A stretch of DNA of 25,346 bases from Oehlia diaphana (lineage: Eukaryota; Glomeromycota; Glomeromycetes; Glomerales; Glomeraceae): contig QZLH01001343.1 of assembly GCA_003833135.1 (NCBI GenBank), positions 1 through 25,346 of the forward strand, in the 5' to 3' direction. Below are positions 9,540-19,372 of the stretch, piece by piece. The position numbers and the translations under genes were made by a program. The notes beneath the pieces are model-generated. The model ran no database searches and had not been told where the DNA came from. It saw nothing but the letters and a program-made list of their open reading frames with translations. Numbering within the stretch: the stretch's first letter is position 1; every line of letters starts with the position of its first letter.

Positions 9540-10732
9540 CTAAAATTCATTTGTATTATTATTCATCGCAATAATTGTTTCTAATTTTGAAATAACCTCT
9601 TCGATATTTGGACGATCATTTGGTTCATATTTCCAACAATCTATAAAATTTTAAATATTAACAATATTAGCAAATGTTGTTGAGATTATTTTAAATCTCT
9701 TCATAGTCCTTAGGTGTATTTGGAATAGGCTCTTCTCCAAGACATCCCGAAATATTCACTATTAAAAAATAATCGTTTTTACCCTCGAAAGGTGGGCGAC
9801 CACTTGATATCTCCCATAAAAGTATGCCAATACTATAAATATCGCTCTTTTCATTTAAGGAGTATTTTTTAGGATCCAACGTGAATTTTTTTGGATCAAC
9901 ATACCGAACTACTCCGGGAGCTGATTTTGATTTAGCAAATTCATCAGTCCTTTTTGATATTCCAAAATCAGCCAATTTGATGGTATTTTGATGAACAAAC
10001 ATTTCTGGGATGCTATAATTATTATTTAATATAATTAATTAAATTATGAATTCATATTCGTAAATATATACAATTTAATATAATCAAGTTCAGTTACCAA
10101 GTCACGATGAATAATATTCTCGCCATGTAAGCATAATACTGCGTAAGCTAATTGATGTGCCATTTTGAATTTATCACTCCATGTGAGATTTTTGAAATTT
10201 TTCTCTAGATATTCTCGAAGAGTGCCACTGTCGGCATATTCCATTACCAACATATATTTCTTTGAATTATCATTTCGAATTTCTTATAAAAAAGAAATTG
10301 TTTAATTTAGATTGTTACAAACAAGTAATATCAAACTTATTATACCTATTGTAATGCCATAAAACTTAATAATATTATCATAACAGTGTACTTCGCGCTG
10401 GATTTTAAGCTAGTGATAAAAAGAAATTTTTAATTAGAAATATTAGAAATGTATTTATTACAAAGACAGAAATATATAATGTATATCAACAACTTTTTCA
10501 GCTGTGGAGTCGTTGATGAGAGTTTTTTATTACGAAAATTCTTCCATTCTGCACGATAGACTTTTCCGAAGCTTCCAGAACTAATTACTTTAAGGTTGGA
10601 AAAGCCTTTATAGTCATAATATTTAATATGTTTCTTCGAAATACCATCTTCAATCCAATTAATCCACGCTTTATTATGAGACCAGTAAGCAGGCGCCGAA
10701 GAAACAAATTTAGTTTTATCGGACATAGTCAA
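9540..10732 (-). pseudogene. TKL-type protein kinase 3, pseudogene close to kinase 2
   Basis: Homologous exons are 10732-about 10489, 10409-10346, 10282-10098, 10012-about 9700 and 9640-9540. Exons 2 and 3 (64 and 185 nt) are clean. Exon 1 starts MSDKTKF after an extra in-frame MT. It has lost 10 bases over the ATP-binding lysine (the VLAL segment before K), gained three bases, and lost another 10 bases that removed the splice donor. Exon 4 has a 2-base deletion inside the catalytic loop (HRDL followed by a shifted frame); the following ADFGISK, VRYVDPKKF and WEISSGRPPF are intact. The end of exon 4 (YTG plus donor) is deleted, and exon 5 ends at TAG 9540-9542 where kinase 2 has a Gln codon. 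Only one damaged 28-residue tail unit remains. It is too damaged to encode a kinase. Confidence 0.85.
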
Positions 10733-11517
10733 TTACAGTAAAATCTTACAAAAATGTTTTTACTTACAAACGGAGAAATTATTATTCCAATTATTCCGAT
10801 TAGCAGGATATGTATAGTTAATATAGGAATAATAGGATATTATATTATTATTTACATAATTTACTTGTAACTTAAATGAAATAGTGGCTTTCAAATGTAT
10901 TCTGAAAAGGCGTATTTTTGTACTACATTTTTTGATTATTTATTAATTGATCTAACCATTAAGTGAGACCGATTTTTTAATTCTAGAAGGTTTATTTGTT
11001 TATTTTCATTTTCTAATTTACATTTAATTATTGAATACAAAACTTATAATTAAAAGTATAAATAACAAAAGAATCTTACATCTTATTTTCTTTATTGAAA
11101 AATTGAAAAATTCACTTTCAAGTACTTGGTGCTGTATTGATTAACCTTATTTATGTTAATTCAGTCATATATATAGTAAAGCAAAAGGTTATAAGGTTCA
11201 AGTGTGAATTATTTTTGTTACACGTTTATCTGAGAGCGCCAAAAATTGATGATCGATCTAACCATAAAGTCCCAATTAGGTCGATAATTAGACTGATCTT
11301 TAACAAAAAAAAAGATTTTTTTCGTTACACATAATGATGATCATAAAAAAAAAAAAAAAAATTCTATTTGGCAATGCACATTGTCTAATCATCAAGTGAT
11401 CGTAGAAAGATGTAACAAAACCAGATTTATTATAACGAGACGCGCAAAATAATGTATTTTATATTTTAGTACAAATCTTAAGCAGTATTACAATATCTAT
11501 CAAATCTCTTCCAACAT
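10733..11517 (-). promoter_or_regulatory. duplicated 5' flank of kinase 3
   Basis: The interval resembles the flanks of kinases 2 and 4. It includes GGCTTTCAAATGTATTCTG, ATTGATCTAACCATTAAGT at 10946-10964, and a strong block at 11251-11310 (GATCTAACCATAAAGTC, then GTCGATAATTAGACTGATCT) that is almost identical to 13862-13912 upstream of kinase 4. The region also holds the 3' end of kinase 4. No independent gene; the 65-codon frame at 11137-11334 is not conserved in the sister flank. Confidence 0.4.
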
Positions 11518-13254
11518 TTAATGAGGTGGAAAAAAAATTCTCATAACATCAAAATTATCAATACTATCTACAGAAAGAGTCTTACTTGGAGCACTTCGTA
11601 ATCTATAAAAACTTTCTCTAGCTTCATGATTTCCCTGTTCAGCAGATTTTTGATACCAATACATTGCTTTAAATGTGTCGCCTAATTTGTCGTTTTCACA
11701 TATAACTCCAAGATTGTATTGAGCTACGCTAAGTCCATATCCATCTGCTTTCTCATAGAAATTATAAGCCATTTTCTTGTCAACCTTAGTTGCAATTCCC
11801 AAATAATGAAAATCTCCCAACACAAGAAGAGAATTGGGATAATTTTGATTATTTTTTAGCCAATCTAAAATTTCTTTTGAAGTCACATGATGATCTTCAA
11901 GGTAATCAAAAATTTTCTGCTTTTTACTTTTATCATATATTTTAGAAGGAAGAGCAGCTATTCCATCAACTATATCTTTCTTAGATTTAGATCCTTTTTG
12001 CCTGAAACTTTGTGATAAATTGTTACGTGATGAAAGTGATGAATTATTACTTGATGAAGGCGATGAATTATTACGTGATGAATACGATGAATTATTATTG
12101 ATTACTTCTACTAATCTATTAACTACCTCACGGATATCTGGACGATCATCTGGTTCATATTTCCAACAATCTATAAATTAACATATAATCATTATTATTA
12201 ATAATTTTTAAATTATAATCGAGCTTTAAATTATATTTACCAGTATAAATTCTTTTGTAGTCCTCAGGAGTATTTGGGATAGAGGTTTCTCTAAGACCTT
12301 GCAAAATCTGATTCACTAATCCAAATTTGTTATACTGGTCTTCGAAAGGTGGGCGACAACTTGATATTTCCCATAGGAGCACACCAATACTGTAAACATC
12401 GCTCTTTTTATTTCGAGAATATGAATCACTGGCGAATTTTTTTGGATCAATATAAGGAATTACACCACATTGTTGTAATGTAGATTCATCAATCTTTTTT
12501 GATAATCCAAAATCAGCCAATTTGACGTTATTTCCATGGACCAATACGTTGTTGGAGTGCTATTAATTATTTAATAGAAATAAAATAAATAAAATATTTT
12601 ACATCATAATTTCAAGGAAATATATATTATAAAATAATTACCAAATCACGATGAATAACTCCCAAATTATGTAAACATGATACAGCGCTAGCTAATTGAT
12701 ATGCCATTTTGAATTTTTCATTCCAAGTGAGATTACTAGAATTTTTTCTTAAATACTCTCGAAAAGTACCACCATCGGCATATTCCATTACCAACATATA
12801 GTATGTTTTTGAACTATAATTTTGATCGACTTATTAAAAGAAAATAATTGGTTAGATTTCCATAAAATATAAATAATACTAAATTTCTATACCTTTTGTA
12901 ATGCCATAAAATCTTATAATATTGTCATGAACATTTACTTTACGCTGAATTTTAAGCTAAATAATAAAAAGAAAAAAATATTTTTAATAAAATGTATTTA
13001 TTATAATTTATAAAGATGTATATTGTAATCACCTCATCAACAAATTTTTTTGCTTCAGAGACTTTGAGAGATTTTAACGCATAAATATTATGAGAATCTT
13101 TCCAGTTTGCACGATAAACCTCTCCGAAGCCTCCGGAGCCAATTCCTTCAAGGTTATAAAAGTCCTTATATTCATAACAGTTAATATGTTCATTGTTAAT
13201 GGCTTCCTCAATCCAATTGTTCCATTTAGTAGTATATCTATTATTATATGACAT
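11518..13254 (-). CDS. TKL-type protein kinase 4 with Sel1 tail, intact
   Basis: Exons 13254-13033, 12956-12893, 12829-12642, 12559-12241 and 12170-11518 splice to 481 aa with all phases closing. The core has a canonical glycine loop IGSGGFGEVY (G39, G41, G44), ALK with K61, HRDL (155-158), HSNNVLV, DFG, PYIDPKKF, WEISSCRPPF and CWKYEPDDRPD. The exon 1 donor is GTGATT, weaker than the GTAAGA of kinase 2. Residues about 290-320 are a Ser/Asn linker of octapeptide repeats. Residues 378-448 carry two Sel1-type repeats (GDFHYLGIATKVD, YNLGVICEND, AMYWYQKSAEQGNHEA), expected to form a protein-binding helical solenoid. Kinase-Sel1 fusions are typical of expanded families in mycorrhizal fungi. The substrate is unknown. 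This is the most complete copy and the best reference for reading the damage in kinases 1 and 3. Confidence 0.92.
12010..12095 (-). repeat. short 24-bp coding repeat in kinase 4 linker
   Basis: Three to four units of the same octapeptide-coding repeat as at 1741-1916 (SSRNNSSP, SSSNNSSL, SSRNNLSQ). The array is about half as long as in kinase 1 and the frame is intact. Confidence 0.75.
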
Positions 13255-13990
13255 TTTTCTGTTCAGCAGAGAAAAAAATAATTAAAAAATAATTTCGTAA
13301 TATCGTTATTTATATATTTTTAATAAAAGAGGGAGAAATTAATATCCGATGTAACAGTCGATCATTGGGAAATGAAAAAATCAAATATATACTGCAAGAT
13401 CACGGATAAAATTACTTTCTTTTTCATAGTTGTTATTGAACATTTGATTATGTTGATCTTGTACTCGATACTCATGCGAAGTATTTGCAGAACTTGAATC
13501 AGTTGAATGAAATAAGGGCGTTCAAATGTATTCTGAAAAGCATGTTTTAGTTTACATTTTTTTGATTATTTTGAACCATAAAGTTCAAATTAAGATGAAA
13601 ATGAGTCCGATTTTAAATTTACTTGTAAAATTTATTGTTATACCAAATAAGTAATATTAAAAGAATCTGTTCTATTCATTCCGGAGTTAAGATATCTTTC
13701 TTTTTTTTCCCTTTCAAGACACGATTATGTAACTCCGAATAAGTATGTGCTGTCTTATTTGTGTTAATTAAATTATTTATATAGTTTTTTTCATAAAGCA
13801 AAAAGTTCAAATGTGAATGTATTTGTTGAATGGCGTTTGTTTGAGAGTGCGTAATTTTGATGATCGATCTAACCATAAAGTCCTAATTTGGTCGATAATT
13901 AGACTGATCTTTGACAAAAAAAAAGGTGAATTTTTTCGTTACATTTGTTACACATGAAAAAGTGTTATGATGATCGTTTTTGTTTGAGTA
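13255..13990 (-). promoter_or_regulatory. duplicated 5' flank of kinase 4
   Basis: The blocks GGGCGTTCAAATGTATTCTG (near 13515), ACATTTTTTTGATTATTT, a GTCCGATTTTAAATTT block, and GATCTAACCATAAAGTCC followed by GTCGATAATTAGACTGATCT (13862-13912) match the flanks of kinases 2 and 3 in the same order. The first 200 bases next to the ATG are more diverged. A minus-strand 66-codon frame (13876-13676) overlaps these conserved blocks but is not open in the sister copies. Regulatory function is inferred from position only. Confidence 0.4.
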
Positions 13991-14996
13991 TTAAATTTTT
14001 CAACAAGATGAAATAGGTCTTAAGTGATAAAATTTATGATACAAGATGTAAGCCGCACCGCAGTTTAATCAATCATTGAAATCAAAAAATTTCTTTAACA
14101 ATCATAAAAATAAAAACTATGAATATAATGGAGCAACTATACTAAAATCATGTTCTTTGTATGTATTCGTCCGACACAATCAATATCATGATCTGCAAAT
14201 TATCAATAGTTGAATAACAAGATGTACTAGTTGATGTACCATAACTACTACTTGTGATTTCACTCACTTTCATCATCTTTCTCATCATAATTTTTGTATC
14301 TAAATTATATACATAAAAATGTCTGTTCTTTTATTTAAATAATAATGCTTATTATTTTAAAATTATTAAAATTATTAATATATTCAAAGAAGGAGAATAT
14401 AATATTCGAACGTAAGATCCGGTGATTGTGGATGATATCTCTTTAGATAATTAAACACGAGCCAATCTATAACAATGATCAAATTCAAATTTTGATAATT
14501 TAGCATATTGATTTTTTTTGAGTTTTATTTCTAGTTAAATTTTTATTATGATATATTTAAGGAATGTAAATAAAATGAGTTATATATTATATTATTATTC
14601 GCGAGTTTGACGAAATATTTCTTTGAATAATATTCATATATAGAACGAGAATACAGTGTTCTTTTTTTCATAATTTTATTAAATTTTCTTAAATGAACAA
14701 TTGTCATTCTAATCACGTGTACTATGATCCATTAATATTTTTACATTGCATAAATTTAATGTGCGATTTGATTTACTGACTCCCGCCTGTTCACTTCGAT
14801 AATAAAAATAAAAAATAATAAGTATGTGCAATTTGATTCACTAAATCTAATTGTCACGTCAACGCATAATATACTTGCTGCATTGTGTGATAACAGTAGA
14901 ATTTTATAAATGGAAATGAAGGCGACAAGAAAAAATTAAATAAATTTTTTTATTTTTTATTTTTTCGTTTCCCCAAAAAAAATCGGACAAAAAAAA
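13991..14996. other. gene-free AT-rich interval
   Basis: No supported gene. At about 14310-14150 the minus strand reads a Ser/Thr-rich stretch (SSSYGTSTSTSCYSTIDNLQ) that might be a fragment of a low-complexity kinase tail, but nothing around it confirms this. The rest is AT-rich with scattered homopolymers. Confidence 0.35.
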
Positions 14997-15227
14997 TTAG
15001 GAATGTACACGGATCAAATAGTTTTTGACCATAAATAGATCAGGCGGAGGCATGTCACGGGCTTTAATTATATTGCATGAATTATTTATACGGAGACTAA
15101 TCCACGTCAGACAATTTTTTTTGATTATTTTACACATCATGTGATTACTTGGCACATGAATTGTATTACTTACAATCGATAATAGTTCATCAGGTAATTT
15201 TTTGCAACATACTTGACAATTGCTCAT
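14997..15227 (-). CDS. small hypothetical ORF, Cys-rich start
   Basis: A 76-codon open frame begins MSNCQVCCKKLPDELLSIVS. The LPDELL stretch resembles the core of an F-box, which in full proteins links a substrate to an SCF ubiquitin ligase, but the rest of an F-box helix bundle is not evident. Four cysteines in the first 10-40 residues could be chance. There is no visible intron extension and no neighbour of related function. It is longer than most random frames in this AT-rich DNA, yet no second copy supports it. Treat as hypothetical; an F-box relic or a chance frame are both possible. Confidence 0.25.
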   Translation of the reverse strand: MSNCQVCCKKLPDELLSIVSNTIHVPSNHMMCKIIKKNCLTWISLRINNSCNIIKARDMPPPDLFMVKNYLIRVHS

Positions 15228-15444
15228 GCTATTTATGGAATTTCTAAATAAAGTAGTTTAATGATAATAGACTTCACGGAACTTGAAATTACCTTTAATA
15301 TATAAATAAATAAAAGAATGACAATATTGATGTGGTCCTCTTATAAAGTAAGCGTTGAAATAATTTTTTATGCGCCACAAATTAATTTATTATTGTAACA
15401 AATAAAAACCGATAAATTATTTAAATTATTTATTATGTATGTAT

Positions 15445-16180
15445 ATTATTATTAATTCATCACATCTACCATTCAACAAAGGTACTTTGTGATGCGCAAC
15501 ATGATATTTATTTAACTCATTTGGAGGACTTGAAAGGTATACTTATAGAGATGGAATACAACTTGCTAATTTTTAATGAGAATAAATCAATTGAATCATG
15601 TATTGATCCAAATTTAAATTTAGATATTGTATTTCCTAATGGAGCTACTATTAACCATTAAATGTTTCTTCTTATCAAATTCTATTTATAATTATTGTAT
15701 GTTGGATGATATATTTATGAATTCTATTTTAAATGAAGGTACAATTTTAATTACTTATTTTAATGGAGAAGATTCTACGACAATAATACATAGTGGAATG
15801 ATCATTAATTGGGACGGGAATTAGTTTCAGTAAGTATTTAACTTAATTTAGTGAGTTTTTTTATAATTCTTATATATACACACACTACATAAATATATTT
15901 TAGAAACATTGAGTTGGGAATTGGAATTGGAAAGATTAACATTAACATAAATTAAGATTCATATGGGCTCGACAGGTTAATGATACTACCATTGCATGGT
16001 CCTCTTGTAACAAAAATTCAAAAAAACAACAGACTATCATATCATGGACCCAATTTGGGAAGTTTACGCGATTTTTTAGACAAAGGCTCAGATACAATTA
16101 GTCCACCATATTTACTTTATCAAACTTCACAGCACGATATTGTCATTTTTATTATAAGAATACGTAATATTTCAGATTAA
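15445..16180 (+). pseudogene. unrecognised spliced gene or gene relic
   Basis: Several plus-strand segments look coding but lie in different frames. The first, 15450-15660, is open without a start (YLTHLEDLKGILIEMEYNLL, ending PNGATINH and TAA). The second, 15690-15824, reads CMLDDIFMNSILNEGTILI and WDGN then TAG. A well-formed intron follows, with donor GTAAGTATTT at 15830 and acceptor TATTTTAG ending at 15903. Beyond it are a short SWELELERLTLT segment and then two competing open frames to about 16180, one of them starting at 15980 (MILPLHGPLVTK). I do not recognise a family. Frame changes between segments suggest decay, but unrecognised introns could also explain them. Confidence 0.3.
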
Positions 16181-16731
16181 TATTTAATTATTTTATTATT
16201 AAACATTATGTTAAAATTTCTAACTTATGTTTGGATGATGTTTTAACGTTTTAAATATACAGTATAATGATTTTATGATCAAGTATACACACGCGATTTT
16301 TTTGAATTTAACGTGGGTAAAAAAGAGTAAAATTTGCTTTCAAAAAATATAGTGCTTGGTTTGATTTAATTTTCCTGAGATTAATCCGTTTTCCTTGAAT
16401 CTTTAAATTATTGTTATAAAATTTGAACAAAAAAAATATTAACCCGGCCTTTAATTAAGAATCGTAATAGTTTTATTAATATAAAAATAAGGGATATCGA
16501 TAAGTATAATATTTTATAATTTCGGAATCCAACATTCCTTCTAATTAAGATATCATTTACTATAAATGTAATATATTAGAATTAGCAATTACAATTGTTA
16601 AAGATAGTGTTTATCTTCCTTTTTGAATAAAGTTTAACTTTAAATTGAAGTTAGTTTAGTTAAAAATTTCATTTCGTGAATTTTTTGAATATTATTTTAA
16701 TAATTAAATTTGTTAATTCTTATATGGATTG
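16181..16731. other. gene-free AT-rich interval
   Basis: No coding signal, repeat or structured element that I can support. The sequence is AT-rich with A and T runs. Confidence 0.4.
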
Positions 16732-17199
16732 CGAATTAATCATTTTTCTTTTTTGAATTATTGAAAATAAAAAAAAAATTCAAAAAAAAAATGTTACTTT
16801 TTAAATCTTCAAATATAAATATTTTTATGTGGCCTTTTAACTTTATTCGTGTATTTCCTTAAATTGATTTAAATTTATAATCAACAAAACTGCATCTGCG
16901 GCAACGAATCGGAATAATTCGTAAGCAATAGGGGTAACACATATTTTAAATAATTACTATGAGAAAGGCTTATATTAATTTTGACCAAATTTAAATAAGA
17001 TCTACAAGAATCAATTTTTAATTCGGGAAATTGATTACCATATAAAGTGTAAAAGGAAAAATGGATTTTCACACGAAATTTTTTTTTTTTTTTGTTTCTG
17101 TTCTTAAAATCTTGACAATTAAAAATGGATTGTGATAAATTTTTACCAAAATTATCCCAAAATTTTCTCGAAATCTTGAATGATAACGAATATTTTGAT
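16732..17199 (+). pseudogene. diverged copy of the BTB-gene promoter and first codons
   Basis: This block matches 19373-19782 almost throughout, starting at CGAATTAATCATTTTTC. It covers the 5' flank of the BTB-BACK-TLDc gene and its first 75 coding bases (ATG at 17125, MDCDKFLPKLSQNFLEILND). Several indels make the copy longer (468 versus 410 bases), for example an extra ATCTTCAAATATAAAT segment and an extra TTGACCAAAT. The copies are therefore diverged paralogues or alleles, not one read assembled twice. The match ends exactly at the N at 17200, inside the codons for EYFD, after which unrelated minus-strand kinase sequence begins. As it stands it is a promoter with a 25-codon gene stub. Confidence 0.85.
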
Positions 17200-17200
17200 N

Positions 17201-17652
17201 GTTGTTTTACCATTTCTTTCCCATTGATTATTGTCATAATCACAACCCGAAATAGGACCATCTTTCCAAACTGCTTTAAAAACAGTTCCAAATCCCCCTT
17301 TTGCTAAATATTCAACATCTTTAAATTTATAATATTCAATCCACTCTATGATTTGACCAAAATGTCTAGCTTTTAATTGTGCTTTTTGAATAAATTTATC
17401 AATGTCATGATTTCTGCTTGTCCAACTTTTGAAATTTTGTTGGAAATGGTTAGAAATACATGACCCACAATAACGATAACTAGTATTAGGCTGCTTACAA
17501 TTTCCACATAAACCATGTTTTTTATAACGTTCTTTTAATTCTTTGTCTGTTATTAGTTTATCAATTAACGATTCTTGTTCTTCAGTCAATTTCCAACGGT
17601 TGAAAGCTTTTAATTGTTCAATTGCATCATCACTTAATTTAATTTCACCCAT
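17201..17652 (-). CDS. N-terminal part of a CxxC-type kinase, truncated at an N
   Basis: The frame from ATG 17652 encodes 150 residues before the ambiguous base at 17200. It begins MGEIKLSDDAIEQL and has C49/C52 and C62/C65 (CGNC and CGSC), a possible zinc-binding knuckle. Then come WTSRNHDIDKFIQ, IIEWIEYYKFKDVEYL, the glycine loop AKGGFGTVFKA (117-127) and VWKDGPISG. This order is the usual start of a large Rhizophagus-type kinase family distinct from kinases 1-4. The frame is also open upstream to 17754, but that extension is hydrophobic and AT-driven, so I prefer 17652. Everything after subdomain I is missing, and the next bases to the left belong to a BTB-gene copy. This is either a genuine rearrangement breakpoint or an assembly misjoin. 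Confidence 0.75.
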
Positions 17653-17990
17653 TTTAATAAATAATTTTTTAAACAAAAAATATGTTATTAATTCGTACGT
17701 AAAAATTATAAGGAAAAGAAGAAAAAAATGGTGAAACGTTATTTTATGTTGCAATGATTATAAGATCGGCAACAAAATTATTTAAAAAAAGACTAGTCAA
17801 AATACACGGAAGGAGTCAATATTCCTGATCGGCAATTAAATTTAATTTAAATTCTCCATAATAGGTAAAATAAAAAAAAAAGTTTAACTAAATATAGTAA
17901 GTAAATATTATTTAGTTTATGTAATTTAAAAGTATGGGATTTTTTTCAGCGATATTAAACTAGGCTAAACTTTTATGTGATATAATATAT

Positions 17991-18067
17991 ATTATTGCAT
18001 GAGTATCGTGCTTGATAAATGGAATGATGTGCCGCATCATACCATTAACAAGCACGCCCGCAATAAC
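17991..18067. other. strong imperfect hairpin
   Basis: Nested arms pair as follows: TTATTGC (17992-17998) with GCAATAA (18060-18066); GTGCTTG (18008-18014) with CAAGCAC (18049-18055); then TAAATGG with CCATTA (one bulge); and ATGATG with CATCAT around a TGCCG loop. This is the most GC-rich and most structured patch for several kilobases, and it sits just inside the left inverted-repeat arm. It could be a subterminal structure of a mobile element or a structured RNA. It has no tRNA features. Confidence 0.6.
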
Positions 18068-18239
18068 ATTTAAATATTCTCTATAAATTTTCAAACTTGG
18101 TAATGATGATTTATTTAGATATGATTTCGACCGTCTCAAAATAAAATAAAATAAAATAAAAAAAAAAAGTTAATAATTAAAATAATATTATAAGTAATAT
18201 GATTTAATTAAAAGAACTTTAGTAATGTTTTGTATGACT

Positions 18240-18750
18240 TTGAAGAAATTCGTTAACCTTTTTCAAAAATAATTGTAGAATTTGTCAAGTAACTAAACTT
18301 TATATTATCTTTATTTATAGCCACTGTATGGAGAAAGAAATGAGTATGAAGCTTTAGGAAGTTATTTGATGTATAAAATCTGTTCTCTCTGTTAATTTAA
18401 TTTAAAATCTTTCATTGGTGATATTCGGACAATGACTTACAAAAGCTTCAATAACTTGTACTAAATATTCGGAACTTATTGTGGAACATAAAATAACTTC
18501 TCGCAAACTTAATAAGGTTATGTATTTATAATTAATATATTTAAATTTATGCAAAAACTGTTACAATCTTCGTGAATCTTTTTCAAAATCATTGCGTTAC
18601 TTAGTCATGTGACTAATATTTATTTTTAATAACTGTATAGAGAAATTGATAAGAATGAATTTTTATATGTTATCTAGTAAAATAAATCTGTTCTCTGTTT
18701 ATTCATATAGAAAATTAAGAGAATTTAGATTGTGTAAATTTATTTGAAAA
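18240..18750 (+). repeat. diverged tandem duplication, period about 310-320 bp
   Basis: Ordered blocks recur. CTTTTTCAAAA is at 18258 and 18578, a TTTATTTNTANNNACTGTAT.GAGAAA block follows each, and AAATCTGTTCTCT is at 18376 and 18684. The spacings of 320 and 308 bases show small indels between the copies. The duplication lies wholly inside the inverted-repeat-bounded segment, and no frame is conserved between the copies. Confidence 0.55.
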
Positions 18751-19372
18751 CTGTTTTAGTTCAAAAAATTTAACCTTCAATACAAAATAAAAAAAACATT
18801 ATCATACTGTTGATATTACATATATTTAAGAAATGTAAAAAAAAGTCACGTTAAACGAATTATTATAATAAGTTAAATTAATGCATATGACAACATTATA
18901 CAAATATCAGAAATTTACCAAATTTATTAGAAGATTGAAAGAAGGAAAATTATATTTATCATTTTAAATTACTTTAAAAAATAATTCCAAATTTTCAAAT
19001 TCTCTTTTGACTATATATTATTTAACTTCTAGAATGGATTGAATATGATAGATTTGAAAAAATTATGAGTTGAAAATGTTTAATACTATATTACTGTCAT
19101 ACAAACATTAAAAATTCTCCAGTTAAATCATATTATTTACAATAATATTTTAATTACTAAAAAAATTTTTTTTTTTAAGATAATCGAAATCATATATGAA
19201 TAAAACATTACTATTTGAAAATTTATAGAAAAATATTATATCACGTAAAGGTTTAGACTAGTTTTAATTTCGCTGATAAAAATTCACCCTTTATATTTAT
19301 TTATACATTTTTTTTTATTTTTATTTAAACTTACCTATTTAGGCTAAACTAATTTTTGCCCATTGGTGAACC

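Larger units (their letters stand above)
17850..19350. mobile_element. 1.5-kb segment bounded by diverged inverted repeats
   Basis: Bases about 17850-17990, reverse-complemented, match about 19233-19350. Shared blocks in order are ATATTATATCAC(A/G)TAAA, GTTTAG(C/A)CTAGTTT, AAT-TCGCTGA-AAAA and, at the outer end, a T/A-rich run followed by TTACCTATT. That is roughly 120-140 bp per arm with many mismatches. There is no transposase frame inside; the interior holds a duplicated segment and a hairpin. The arrangement resembles an old non-autonomous DNA transposon. Target-site duplications could not be assigned. Confidence 0.5.

Noticed and set aside
13676..13876. 66-codon minus-strand frame upstream of kinase 4
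   Set aside because: It lies in a duplicated flank whose sister copy (near 11100-11300) does not keep the frame.
17125..17307. 60-codon frame apparently fusing the BTB start to new sequence
   Set aside because: It crosses the N at 17200, and the right half is antisense to a well-supported kinase N-terminus.
17653..17754. N-terminal extension of the CxxC kinase with a possible membrane segment
   Set aside because: The extra residues are AT-driven and hydrophobic. MGEIKL at 17652 fits the usual soluble start of this family better.
17991..18067. tRNA gene
   Set aside because: The hairpin has no cloverleaf, no TTCRA box B and no D-arm consensus.
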